46,316 nucleotides of DNA from an uncultured Steroidobacter sp. Lineage in GTDB: Bacteria > Pseudomonadota > Gammaproteobacteria > Steroidobacterales > Steroidobacteraceae. This document shows positions 18,463-26,634 of this stretch, one piece after another. A program made the translations under genes and the position numbers. The stretch spans positions 1-46,316 of the forward strand of contig CAMLEO010000016.1 of assembly GCA_946478975.1 (NCBI GenBank), written 5' to 3'. How positions within the stretch are numbered: position 1 is the stretch's first letter; each line of letters starts with the position of its first letter. Below the pieces are notes generated by a model. It saw only the letters and a list, made by a program, of their open reading frames with translations, did no database searches and was not told the DNA's origin.

Positions 18463-19227
18463 TCACATGATCTCGCCGCCGGCGACGGCAATGCTCTGGC
18501 CCGTCATGCTCTCGCTGCCCGGCAGGCACAGCCAGGCGACGGCATTCGCCACTTCATCGCACTGGATCAGGCGGCGCTGCGGATTGTGGTCGACCAGGAT
18601 GGATAACGCCTCTACTTCGGAGCGGCCGGTCTTCTCCTGGATGTTACGAATCGTCTCGCGAACGATGTCTGTATCCGTGTAGCCCGGGCACACCGCATTT
18701 ACGGTGATGTTCCGGCCTGCCACTTCCAGCGCCAGCGAGCGAGTGAGACCGATGACGCCGTGCTTGGCCGCACTGTACGCCGAAATGTATGGATAGCCTC
18801 TCAACCCAGCGACACTGGCGACGTTCACGATGCGCCCGAAGTCTCGTTGCATCATCGAAGGCAGCACGTGACGAATGCCGTTGTAGGTGCCGGTGAGATT
18901 GACCGACAGCAGGGTGTGCCACATCGCGTCTTCCATCTTGTGCACCGGCGCGCTGGCTGCCTGGCCGGCGTTGTTCACCAGGATATCGATGGGGCCAAAG
19001 TGATTGCTCGCATCTTGAATGGCGGCGCGCATCTGGGCGCTGTCGCTCACATCGGCGGCGACGGCGTAAGTGTTCTCGTCATTCAACTGTTCCGACAGCT
19101 GACGGCTGAGCAACGTGACGCGTGCACCTTCGTTCAACAACCGTTGAGCGATGGCCGCGCCAATCCCACGACTCGCGCCGGTGACCAGAGCGTGCTTGCC
19201 TGCCAGAGGTTTTGTATTCGTACTCAC
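18463..19227 (-). CDS. Short-chain dehydrogenase/reductase (3-hydroxyacyl-CoA dehydrogenase-like)
   Basis: A classical 254-residue SDR. The nucleotide site is TGASRGIG near residue 15, the structural NNAG follows in [11 protein letters not shown], and the catalytic triad is Ser in NVASVAG with Y-x3-K in YSAAK. The C-terminal part has [10 protein letters not shown], and the protein ends in the usual [16 protein letters not shown] 19227 is the start: it overlaps the monooxygenase/reductase stop as GTGA, and residue 1 then lies just before the Rossmann fold; the frame open to 19683 lies in the upstream gene. The likely role is NAD(P)-dependent oxidation of a 3-hydroxyacyl-CoA produced by the neighbouring hydratase. 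Confidence 0.93.
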   Translation of the reverse strand: MSTNTKPLAGKHALVTGASRGIGAAIAQRLLNEGARVTLLSRQLSEQLNDENTYAVAADVSDSAQMRAAIQDASNHFGPIDILVNNAGQAASAPVHKMEDAMWHTLLSVNLTGTYNGIRHVLPSMMQRDFGRIVNVASVAGLRGYPYISAYSAAKHGVIGLTRSLALEVAGRNITVNAVCPGYTDTDIVRETIRNIQEKTGRSEVEALSILVDHNPQRRLIQCDEVANAVAWLCLPGSESMTGQSIAVAGGEIM

Positions 19228-21506
19228 ACCGCACCGATCATTTGCGCCGCCCGCGCGAGATTTCGTTCCAGCTGGCTCTTGCCATTCAGATACGGCTTCG
19301 GCCACGGCTGCTCGATCCAGTTTTGCGCGGCCGCTGCGTGCAAGGTCCAGGAAGGATCGGCGAGATGTGGCCGCGCCAGCGCACACAGATCCGCCCGCCC
19401 CGCTGCGATGATGGAGTTCACGTGATCCGGCTCGTAGATGTTTCCAACCGCGATGGTCGCGATGTCGACGCTGTTGCGGACCATGTCGGAGAAGGGCGTC
19501 TGATACATGCGACCGTAAACAGGTCTCTGCCACGGCACTGTCTGGCCGCTGGAGACATCGATGAGATCGGCGCCGGCCTCGCGAAGCGCGCGAGCGAACG
19601 TCACCAGGTCGTCCTCGCTGAGCCCGCCGGCGGCCCAGTCGCTCGCGGAGATGCGTACGGACATCGGCTTCTGTGCCGCCCACACGGCACGCACGGCTTC
19701 AAACACCGCCAACGGAAATCGCATGCGACCTTCAATGTCGCCACCAAACTCGTCGGTGCGCTGATTCGTCAGCGGCGATAGGAAACTCGCAAGCAGGTAA
19801 CCGTGCGCCATGTGCAGCTCGATCATATCGAAGCCCGCCTGCAGCCCGAGCTCCGCCGCACGCACGAACTCCTGCGTCACGTCTTCGATATCTCGACGCG
19901 TCATCTGGCGCGGCACCTGGCTGATGCCTTCCAGGTACGGCAGCGGCGAGGCCGAAATGATCTCCCAATTGCCGCCAGGCAATGGATGATCCGCCCGTTC
20001 CCAGCCGAGCTGGGTCGAGCCTTTGCGGCCGGAATGCCCCAGCTGCAAACAAAACTTCGCGGCCGAATGCGAGTGAACGAAAGCGACGATGCGCTCCCAG
20101 GCGTCGCGCTGAGTTTCGTTCCACAAGCCGGTGCAGCCCGGCGAGATGCGCCCGATGGCCGACACGCACGTCATCTCTGTAACCACCAGGCCGGCGCCGC
20201 CCGCCGCTCGCGAGCCATAATGCATGAGGTGCCAGTCGCCAGGAACGCCATCGACCGCCAGGTACTGCGCCATCGGCGACACGACCACGCGATTCACCAG
20301 CTCCATGCCGCGCAGCTGGAATGGAAGAAACATCGGCGGCCGCGGCCCACTCACGCCGGCACGACGCGCGAGATCGCATTCCACCGTATCGACGAACGCA
20401 CTATCACGCAGCCGCAGATTGTCATGACCGATGCGCTGACTGCCGGTGAGCAGGCTGTACGCAAACTGCAGCGGTTCGAGATGCACGTAGCGCTCGACAT
20501 TCTCGAACCACTCCATGCGATTGCGAGCAGCGCTCTGCAACTTCAGCGCTTCCAGAGTGCGCTCGGCTTGATACGACTCCAGGCCAGCCTGAATGTCGGT
20601 GGCATGCGCGACGTGCTTGACCAGCGACGCCGCATCTTCCATCGCCAGCTTGGTGCCTGAACCGATCGCAAAGTGCGCCGTATGCGCGGCGTCGCCGATC
20701 ATTACGACGTTTCCTGTGTGCCAGCGCTTGCACAGCACGCGATTGAAGTTGAGCCAGGCCGAGCCGCGCAGATGAGTGGCGTTGCTCATCAAGCCGTGGC
20801 CGCCGAGATAGCGGCCGAACAAACGCTCGCAGAATGTGATGCTCTGCTGCGTGTCGAACTTGTCCAGCCCGTGCGCGCGCCACGTTTCTTCGCGCGTCTC
20901 GACGATCACCGTGGAAAGGTCGTCGCTGAATTGATAGGCGTGAATCTGGAACCAGCCGTGCTCGGTGGGTTCGAATGCGAATGTGAACGCGGGAAAGCGT
21001 TGTTTCGTGCCCAACCAGATATATCGGCACTTGCGCACGTCGATGTCCGGTTCGAACACCGAGGCGAAGCGCTGGCGGGTGCGGCTGTTCACGCCGTCGG
21101 CAGCGACGATCAAGTCCGCATCGGCGAACGGCTCCAGGCTCAGCACCTCGTGCTGGAACGTTTGTTTGACGCCTAACGTATCGGCCCGCTGCTGCAGCTG
21201 GCTCAACAGCACTTTGCGGGAGATGCCGGCGAAACCGTGGCCGCCAGAGCGCACGCGCTGGCCGTTGAAATGCACATCGATGTCGTCCCAGTGATAAAAA
21301 TTCCCGACGATGGCGTCGTGGGATTCGGGATCCGTGGCGCGAAAGCCCTGCATGGTTTGATCGGAAAACACCACGCCCCAGCCGAAAGTGTCATCGGCGC
21401 GATTGCGCTCGTACACCTCGACTCGTGCCTGGGGACAGGCCTTTTTGAACAGGATGGCGGCATACAGCCCCGCCGGGCCCCCGCCCAGACACACGATGCG
21501 CTTCAT
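19224..21506 (-). CDS. 2-aminobenzoyl-CoA monooxygenase/reductase-type bifunctional flavoenzyme
   Basis: A 760-residue fusion of two flavoprotein domains. Residues ~1-370 are an FAD-dependent aromatic hydroxylase: [17 protein letters not shown] (GxGxxG), [11 protein letters not shown] and [14 protein letters not shown]. Residues ~385-760 are an old-yellow-enzyme FMN/NADH reductase: [45 protein letters not shown] and NQRTDEFGG. This two-domain order is that of the Azoarcus evansii anthranilyl-CoA enzyme, which hydroxylates and then reduces the ring; databases also label it bifunctional salicylyl-CoA 5-hydroxylase/oxidoreductase. ATG 21506 is preferred over 21545 because GGACG precedes it and the FAD fold starts there. 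It heads a five-gene operon of beta-oxidation-like enzymes. The aryl-CoA ligase is absent from this window. Confidence 0.9.
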   Translation of the reverse strand: MKRIVCLGGGPAGLYAAILFKKACPQARVEVYERNRADDTFGWGVVFSDQTMQGFRATDPESHDAIVGNFYHWDDIDVHFNGQRVRSGGHGFAGISRKVLLSQLQQRADTLGVKQTFQHEVLSLEPFADADLIVAADGVNSRTRQRFASVFEPDIDVRKCRYIWLGTKQRFPAFTFAFEPTEHGWFQIHAYQFSDDLSTVIVETREETWRAHGLDKFDTQQSITFCERLFGRYLGGHGLMSNATHLRGSAWLNFNRVLCKRWHTGNVVMIGDAAHTAHFAIGSGTKLAMEDAASLVKHVAHATDIQAGLESYQAERTLEALKLQSAARNRMEWFENVERYVHLEPLQFAYSLLTGSQRIGHDNLRLRDSAFVDTVECDLARRAGVSGPRPPMFLPFQLRGMELVNRVVVSPMAQYLAVDGVPGDWHLMHYGSRAAGGAGLVVTEMTCVSAIGRISPGCTGLWNETQRDAWERIVAFVHSHSAAKFCLQLGHSGRKGSTQLGWERADHPLPGGNWEIISASPLPYLEGISQVPRQMTRRDIEDVTQEFVRAAELGLQAGFDMIELHMAHGYLLASFLSPLTNQRTDEFGGDIEGRMRFPLAVFEAVRAVWAAQKPMSVRISASDWAAGGLSEDDLVTFARALREAGADLIDVSSGQTVPWQRPVYGRMYQTPFSDMVRNSVDIATIAVGNIYEPDHVNSIIAAGRADLCALARPHLADPSWTLHAAAAQNWIEQPWPKPYLNGKSQLERNLARAAQMIGAV

Positions 21507-21641
21507 GAATCGTCCGCCCTGCACCCAATCCTTGAGAGCGTACACCTGTCGTTGCCGGGCGTCAGCCGGGATCGACTCTGAGTGCAGCTTGCAAACGAAC
21601 TTGCTAGTTGTCTGTCATACCCGCGCATCCGAGCTCCCGCC

Positions 21642-23009
21642 ATGGTCCAGTTCAAGAAGATTTGCTACTTGCTGCTCGTCCTCACTTCGCTCGCAGGCGT
21701 GCCTGCGTGGTCCGACGCGCCGGCGCCTAAGGGCAAGCTCGCTGAATACATTGCGCGCCCCGACCCGAGCTTCGAGTTTCACGAAGTGGCGACCGGCAAT
21801 CTCGCCGGCGCCGAGTACGCTGAATACATGATGACGTCGCAGACCTGGCGCGGCGTCACCTGGAAACACCAACTGTTCGTGCTGCGTCCGTCGCGAATGG
21901 CGCCGGACGCGAAGAATGCGCTGCTATTCATTCACGGCGGCCGCTGGAAGTCGGAATACGAAGGGCCGCGCACGGAGGCGGAGCCGCCGAGCGAAGCCAT
22001 GCTGTTCGTGCGCCTGGCGGAAACCATCGGTGCGCCGGTGGCGATCGTGCGCCAGGTGCCGTTCCAGCCATTGTTCGATCGCAAGGAAGACGCGCTGATC
22101 GCGTATACATTCGAGCAGTACATGCGCTCCGGCGAGAGCGACTGGCCGTTGCTCCTGCCCATGACCAAGAGCGCCGTGCGCGCGATGGATGCCGTGCAGA
22201 GCATCGTCAAGGACCGCTGGAAAGCATCCATCAATTCATTCACCGTCGCCGGCGCTTCCAAGCGCGGCTGGACGACGTGGCTGACCGCAGCGGCGGACAA
22301 GCGAGTGATGGCGATCGCACCCATGGTCATCGACGTTTTGAACATGCAGGTGCAGATGGATCATCAGCGCGCCACGTGGGGCAATTTCTCCGATGAGATC
22401 CAGGACTACTCGGCGCTCGACCTGCAGGCGCAGCTCAAGACGCCTCGCGGCCAGTCGCTGCTGTCCATCGTCGACCCGTACAGCTATCGACGCATGATCA
22501 CGCAGCCGAAGCTGATCTTCCTGAGCACCAACGATCGTTACTGGCCGCTCGATGCGCTGAAGAACTACTGGCCCGGGCTGCAGGGGCCCAAGAATGTTTT
22601 ATATGTTCCCAATCAAGGCCATGGCTTGAGCGATCCGGAGCGCGTGGTGACCGGGTTGAGCGCGATTCATCGTTACACCGCGGCCGGCAAGACGTTGCCC
22701 CAGACGACGTGGTCATTCGGCGCGCCCAAGGATGCGCTGACCATTCGAGTCAAAGCGGATCGGCCGACTCAGCGCGTGCTGATCTGGAGCGCACGCAGCG
22801 CCAGCAAAGATTTTCGCGACTCGCCGTGGACGTCGAACGAATGCACGCAAGCCAGCGATGGTTATGCCTGCTCGGTGGAACGCGGCAAGGACGGCTACAC
22901 GGCGGCGTTCGCCGAAACGTCGTTCAAGGACGATGGCATTCCGATGTTTTCAACCACGACCACGGTCTGCATCACGGGGCCGAATGCCAGCGATGCGTCC
23001 GGCTGTTAG
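21642..23009 (+). CDS. PhoPQ-activated pathogenicity-related (PqaA-type) secreted alpha/beta-hydrolase-like protein
   Basis: A 455-residue exported protein of the PhoPQ-regulated PqaA family (PF10142). ATG 21642 begins a clear signal peptide (CYLLLVLTSLAGVPAWSDA); the frame is open to GTG 21582, which would put 20 residues before it. The alpha/beta-hydrolase region shows NALLFIHGGRWKSE and a nucleophile-elbow-like GASKRGWTTW with S206. Later QPKLIFLSTNDRYWPLDALKNYW and PNQGHGL provide likely acid and His positions. The C-terminal ~100 residues are beta-rich. Family members are linked to antimicrobial-peptide resistance in Salmonella and development in Dictyostelium, but the substrate is unknown. 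It is divergent from the aromatic operon, with which it need not be functionally linked. Confidence 0.88.
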   Translation: MVQFKKICYLLLVLTSLAGVPAWSDAPAPKGKLAEYIARPDPSFEFHEVATGNLAGAEYAEYMMTSQTWRGVTWKHQLFVLRPSRMAPDAKNALLFIHGGRWKSEYEGPRTEAEPPSEAMLFVRLAETIGAPVAIVRQVPFQPLFDRKEDALIAYTFEQYMRSGESDWPLLLPMTKSAVRAMDAVQSIVKDRWKASINSFTVAGASKRGWTTWLTAAADKRVMAIAPMVIDVLNMQVQMDHQRATWGNFSDEIQDYSALDLQAQLKTPRGQSLLSIVDPYSYRRMITQPKLIFLSTNDRYWPLDALKNYWPGLQGPKNVLYVPNQGHGLSDPERVVTGLSAIHRYTAAGKTLPQTTWSFGAPKDALTIRVKADRPTQRVLIWSARSASKDFRDSPWTSNECTQASDGYACSVERGKDGYTAAFAETSFKDDGIPMFSTTTTVCITGPNASDASGC

Positions 23010-24037
23010 CCGAGCGCATCCTTGGTCGAAGTCATGAGCACGCACATGCAGCCCGTCTCGCTCCGCACCCGCGTGTCGGCGGTGCCGGGCTCGGCGCGGT
23101 TGTAGTCGCCGGGCAGAAGTTTGTGGGCGTTGATGAACAACTCGCCCTGGAGCAGATGCAATTCTTCGAGGCCCGCGTGAGTGTGGGGCGGATAGTCGGT
23201 TCCGGGCGCGAGCTTCACCAGCATCGAGACGCGATGTTTCTCCGCATCGGTCGCGAGCAGCTTGACTGAAATCCCCGGCGCTGCCTCTTCCCACTCCGGT
23301 TCCCGCCAGTGCCGCGCCTCGCCCGCCGCTGCCGGCAGCACGAGCCGTTCGACAACCCGCGGCCACAACGATTGCGATGGGCCCAGCAGATCGGCGGGCC
23401 AATGCCTCTGCACGTCCTGATCGCGGGCGATAGCCCGCTTGCCCCAATCGAAGCCCCAATGGTCGATCGCCCTGGAGCGCGTGTGATTCATGATCCAGCC
23501 GAGCACCGAGCCTTCGCTGGCATCGTATTGGGAGGCGCGGCTCCAGACCTGCTGGAACACATCGACGGTCAACTGTTCAGCGACCGATGCGTTGTGAGTG
23601 AGACGGACCAGCAATGTGAATACGACGCGATGACAGCGCCCATACAACTCACGCAGCGCCGATGCATCGGCCGCGGCGATGGATTGCATCAACTCGACCC
23701 ATTCCTGCTCGGCAACCCGAGCCTTGGAAGCGTCTGCATACAGGATCGTGCCGAGCGTGCCGCCGCCGTTGCCTTTGGCTTTACGGCGGACGCCACGAAT
23801 GAAATCCGTGAGCATGCCGCGGGCCTGCTCGACCGGAGTGTTCTCGCTGCGTCGTTCGCAATGCATGTTGGCCAGCGCGAGCAGCTCCATCTGCCCGTCC
23901 GGCAACAGTCGATACCAGCCGCCATAAGTACTGCCATCCAGCTGGATGGACACATACTGCAGGTCACTGTGTACGGATGATTTCGGCTCCGCCTGAACCG
24001 TCCCGGCCCCCGCAGCCGGCTCCAGCTTGTTGTCCAC
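23006..24037 (-). CDS. Sigma-70 region 2 fused to a ChrR-type cupin, no region 4
   Basis: A 343-residue fusion. Residues ~24-85 form a small domain (YVSIQLDGSTYGGWYRLLPD ... VEQARGMLTDFIRGVRRKAK) that I do not recognise. Residues ~112-194 match ECF sigma region 2: FTLLVRLTHNASVAEQLTVD, then VFQQVWSRASQYD and SVLGWIMNHTRSRAIDHW. Instead of region 4 there is a ~55-residue linker and a cupin (~250-343) with H285-T-H287 and E291 in PPHTHAGLEELH, as in the C-terminal domain of the anti-sigma factor ChrR. GTG 24037 is the earliest plausible start, with GAAGGAGG unusually far (~14 nt) upstream. An ECF-like promoter precedes it. It could be a stand-alone regulator that binds core polymerase without -35 contact, or a decoy; function unproved. 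Confidence 0.8.
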   Translation of the reverse strand: MDNKLEPAAGAGTVQAEPKSSVHSDLQYVSIQLDGSTYGGWYRLLPDGQMELLALANMHCERRSENTPVEQARGMLTDFIRGVRRKAKGNGGGTLGTILYADASKARVAEQEWVELMQSIAAADASALRELYGRCHRVVFTLLVRLTHNASVAEQLTVDVFQQVWSRASQYDASEGSVLGWIMNHTRSRAIDHWGFDWGKRAIARDQDVQRHWPADLLGPSQSLWPRVVERLVLPAAAGEARHWREPEWEEAAPGISVKLLATDAEKHRVSMLVKLAPGTDYPPHTHAGLEELHLLQGELFINAHKLLPGDYNRAEPGTADTRVRSETGCMCVLMTSTKDALG

Positions 24038-24091
24038 CTATGCGCTCGCCCCCTCCTTCAGGGGTTGGCTGGCAGTTTTGCCGCCAATTAT

Positions 24092-24120
24092 GACTACGCA
24101 TATTCCGATATGAAAGTTCC
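24092..24120 (-). promoter_or_regulatory. Predicted ECF-type promoter upstream of the sigma2-cupin gene
   Basis: On the minus strand GGAACT (24120-24115) is followed by a 16-base spacer and CGTAGTC (24098-24092). GGAAC/-10 CGT or GTC elements at this spacing are typical of ECF sigma promoters. Transcription would begin ~45-50 bases before the GTG at 24037. It suggests control by an ECF sigma factor, possibly autoregulation. Prediction from sequence only. Confidence 0.45.
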
Positions 24121-24159
24121 ACACGCAGGAAATTTTTCTACATCGAGCGTGGGCCGGGC

Positions 24160-25191
24160 CTAACTCCGCACCAACACCAGGGCGTTTGCATCCACATCGT
24201 CGCGAGCAATGAGTTCGGGAGGCTCGCTCGCGTCGTCTTCGAGGAGCACGGCGTCGACCTTCGCTTTGCCATGCTTGAACGCCGCGCCGACCGACTGACC
24301 GTTGGCGATCGCTGCATAGAACTGTTGCGAGAACACGATCGCGGCCGTATCCAGGATCGAGTCCGACAAGCCGATGACGACCGGCACCGCCGGCAGCACC
24401 GGCACGGCGCGATTGATCGGGCCGCAGGCATTCAACACCAGCAACTGCGGCGGACGTTCGGTCACGATCAGCGCGCGAATCAGCGATGTGAAATCGACGC
24501 CGTTGCCGCCGGGCATGACTTCGCCATCGTCGAGCCGAAACACTTCGCCGGTGTGCCCGGAGAAATGCACGATATGCGGCCGCACCGAATTCAACGCCGC
24601 GATCAAATCAGGAAACGTCGCGGCGGGCCGCAGCTGCACGACGACCCGCTCGCGATACTTCGCCCCTTGCAGCGCCTGCTGAACCTGCCGCACTTCGAGC
24701 TCGGTCATGAGGTCCAGGTACGGATTGGTGGTTAGATATAAAACGCGCAGCTTCTCCACCGCCGGCGAACGCAATGGTTTGTAACGAACGTCGGGAAAGC
24801 GCGTGACCCGGTCGAGCTGGCGCACGTGCTGCGCTTCCTCGCGACGTAAACGTTCCGTTTCCGGAAGACTGGCGAGATGTCCGGCGCGCTCGGCGGAGCG
24901 CAAGCGGCTCAGGGTGTTTTCCTGCAGTTTTTCGTTACGCGCGATCTGTTGTGCGACTTCGGTTGCGAGCCGCCCGGCATCGATCGCTTTTTGTCTGGCG
25001 TGTTGCGCCGCGCTCGAATGATTGTCGCGAGTCGCAGGCGTCGCTGCTTTATTCGCCAGCAGCAATTGTCGAAGCGCATCTTCCAATGCACGCGCCTCCT
25101 CCGCCTGGTGGTGATTGAGCTCCTTACGTAATGTGGTTTCTATTTCGCGCAGGCGCGCCAGGTCCTGCACGTACGTGTCTGCTTCTGACAT
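24160..25191 (-). CDS. CHAT-domain (caspase-like) protein with N-terminal coiled coil
   Basis: A 343-residue cytoplasmic protein. Residues ~1-130 are strongly helical and charged, a likely coiled coil. From ~150 a CHAT protease-like domain begins (KLRVLYLTTNP). The catalytic dyad is visible as H213 in HIVHFSGH and C256 in LVLNAC, with the later SVGAAFKHGKAKV as in other CHAT proteins. CHAT proteases occur as effectors in bacterial defence systems and also in uncharacterised stand-alone proteins of this length; no CRISPR, STAND or nucleotide-signal gene is adjacent here. ATG 25191 is preferred over 25257 because the helical region starts there and GGATTAGGG precedes it. Its promoter region is shared with the REC gene and contains the palindrome at 25270. 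Confidence 0.85.
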   Translation of the reverse strand: MSEADTYVQDLARLREIETTLRKELNHHQAEEARALEDALRQLLLANKAATPATRDNHSSAAQHARQKAIDAGRLATEVAQQIARNEKLQENTLSRLRSAERAGHLASLPETERLRREEAQHVRQLDRVTRFPDVRYKPLRSPAVEKLRVLYLTTNPYLDLMTELEVRQVQQALQGAKYRERVVVQLRPAATFPDLIAALNSVRPHIVHFSGHTGEVFRLDDGEVMPGGNGVDFTSLIRALIVTERPPQLLVLNACGPINRAVPVLPAVPVVIGLSDSILDTAAIVFSQQFYAAIANGQSVGAAFKHGKAKVDAVLLEDDASEPPELIARDDVDANALVLVRS

Positions 25192-25269
25192 CCCTAATCC
25201 CCACTGCCAACCAGACCGGGACAGTTTCATCGTGCTGTCACTCGCACGCAAGGCCACTCAAACAAGCAT

Positions 25270-25282
25270 CGTCAAATTGACG
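25270..25282. repeat. Palindrome CGTCAAATTGACG, copy 1
   Basis: A 13-base palindrome with a single central base (CGTCAA-A-TTGACG), in the divergent region between the CHAT gene (start 25191) and the REC gene (start 25355). A second copy differing at one central position lies just after the REC gene at 26111. It is a candidate binding site for a dimeric regulator; its TTGACG could also serve as a -35 element. Confidence 0.5.
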
Positions 25283-25354
25283 CCGATCAATACGCACCTC
25301 TCACATGGCGCGACCAGAATCTGCTCACCCGAACACACTGCAAGGGATGTCGCC

Positions 25355-26086
25355 ATGATGATGTTCGAACTGCTCCGTCTCCAAGCGCAGACACAAGCCC
25401 AGGTGCTCACGAACTGTGCGCTGTCGTTAGCGCGTGATCCTCTCGCACCCGAGCAGCTCAATGCATGCGCAGCGGCCGCATGTTCGTTCGAACGAACGGC
25501 GGAAATGGTTGGATTGAAAGCCGGCGCGGAGCTGGCGCGAACAGTGGAAGAATGCCTCGCGGCCGCGAGGCGTGGCGAGATCGAGCTGCGGCAGGACCTG
25601 ATCAGCTTGATTCTTCAGAGCGTGGACCTGCTCGATAAGATGGCCCGGCTGCCGGCGGCGCCGACGCTGCATGATTCGTTTGAAGACGACGAGCCGGCAA
25701 CTCGTCCGCAGGCGCGACCGATATTGGTGGTGGACGATTCGCCCGACGTGCGCGACCTCGAACGCAAGCTGCTCAAATATCGCGGCTACGATGTGGTCGC
25801 GGTCGATAACGGCATCGATGCGTGGTACCAGATTCTCAGCGGCAATTACGGCCTGGTGCTCACCGACGTGGACCTGCCGGGGCTCGATGGCATTCAGCTG
25901 ATCCGCCTGATTCGCAACGATCCGCGCTTCGTGCGGCTGCCGATTCTGATCGCGTGCGATAACGACGATCCGCAACAGCGCTGGCGCGGCTTCGATGCCG
26001 GCGCAAATTATTACGTCATCAAAGGCACATTCCACGACACGCTGGTCGAGGCCGTGAGCACTTTGATCGGGCCAGCGCATTCTTGA
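25355..26086 (+). CDS. WspE-P1-like pseudo-HPt fused to a receiver domain
   Basis: A 243-residue cytoplasmic protein. Residues ~4-100 resemble the P1 (HPt) domain of the WspE/CheA-type kinases (FELLRLQAQTQAQVL, then MVGLKAGAELARTVEECLAA), but where those have AAHSLKG this has AACSFER, so the phosphorylatable His is C43. Residues ~121-240 are REC: ILVVDDSPD, D171 in VLTDVDLPGLDG and the conserved Lys in YYVIKGTF. There is no kinase core. ATG 25355 is preceded by AAGGG at 7-8 bases; the open frame from 25115 is disregarded. The REC could be phosphorylated by an external kinase while the P1 remnant docks a partner. Domain homology to WspE is from memory. Confidence 0.82.
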   Translation: MMMFELLRLQAQTQAQVLTNCALSLARDPLAPEQLNACAAAACSFERTAEMVGLKAGAELARTVEECLAAARRGEIELRQDLISLILQSVDLLDKMARLPAAPTLHDSFEDDEPATRPQARPILVVDDSPDVRDLERKLLKYRGYDVVAVDNGIDAWYQILSGNYGLVLTDVDLPGLDGIQLIRLIRNDPRFVRLPILIACDNDDPQQRWRGFDAGANYYVIKGTFHDTLVEAVSTLIGPAHS

Positions 26087-26110
26087 AGCCGACAGCGGCG
26101 GCGCAATCTG

Positions 26111-26123
26111 CGTCAGATTGACG
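26111..26123. repeat. Palindrome CGTCAGATTGACG, copy 2
   Basis: The second copy of the 13-base motif at 25270, differing by G for A. Here the symmetry is longer: TGCGTCA and TGACGCA arms flank GAT (26109-26125). It lies between two convergent stops (26086 and 26153). No T-run follows, so it does not look like a terminator. Confidence 0.5.
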
Positions 26124-26152
26124 CAAATCATTCTGCTCGCGGCTTGCGCCCG

Positions 26153-26545
26153 CTACTCCGACGTGTCCAGCGCAGCGCCGAGCGCCTGCAGTTGGCTGGC
26201 GATCTCGGCACGAAACAGCTCCAGCTCATCTTCTAATTGTCGGCTTGCCGCTAAAACCTGAACGGACGCGGCCTGCGCCTGCAGCTGTGCTGCCAGCTCC
26301 GACATGCGGTTCGCGCCCATCATCGCAGCGCTTCCTTTTAATGTGTGGAACGTCTCGACGCGGTCGGCCGTGTTCTGTTCGGACAACGCGTCGATGAATG
26401 CAGCGGCGTTCTCGAAGAACTTGCGACAGATCGCCGCCACCGCGTCGGCTTGCAAACTTTCCACGAGTTCCTGGAACACGGCGACATCGAGCACGTTAGT
26501 AGAAGACTCGATCGTAGGGCCGGCGGGGTCCGTGGGATACGACAT
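26153..26545 (-). CDS. Stand-alone histidine phosphotransfer (HPt) protein
   Basis: A 130-residue HPt protein of the ArcB/BarA type. The phospho-acceptor is H67 in ETFHTLKGSAAMMGANRM, followed by helices typical of the four-helix bundle. It has no other domain, so it should shuttle phosphate between a hybrid kinase receiver and a response regulator. ATG 26545 is chosen because the helical domain follows shortly; it has no good ribosome-binding site. It is divergent from the REC-winged-helix regulator (start 26635) and convergent with the pseudo-HPt/REC gene. Hybrid kinases at 6796 and 29450 lack their own HPt and are possible donors. Confidence 0.9.
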   Translation of the reverse strand: MSYPTDPAGPTIESSTNVLDVAVFQELVESLQADAVAAICRKFFENAAAFIDALSEQNTADRVETFHTLKGSAAMMGANRMSELAAQLQAQAASVQVLAASRQLEDELELFRAEIASQLQALGAALDTSE

Positions 26546-26634
26546 ATTGCAGCGCTTGTGTCGACAGCAAGTCCGAATAGAGTACATTGCGCGGGGCATG
26601 CCTGCCGGGTGGGGTACATGGTACGGAACCACGG

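Noticed and set aside
18463..19683. 406-residue version of the SDR starting at 19683
   Set aside because: The extra part lies inside the monooxygenase/reductase gene; GTG 19227 gives a standard 254-residue SDR with a GTGA overlap.
23006..24037. Frameshift hiding a sigma region 4
   Set aside because: Other frames of the middle section (about 23260-23460) show no helix-turn-helix like sigma4, and the cupin continues in frame.
26111..26123. Palindrome as a rho-independent terminator of the REC or HPt gene
   Set aside because: No T-run follows on either strand and the 3-base loop is very tight.
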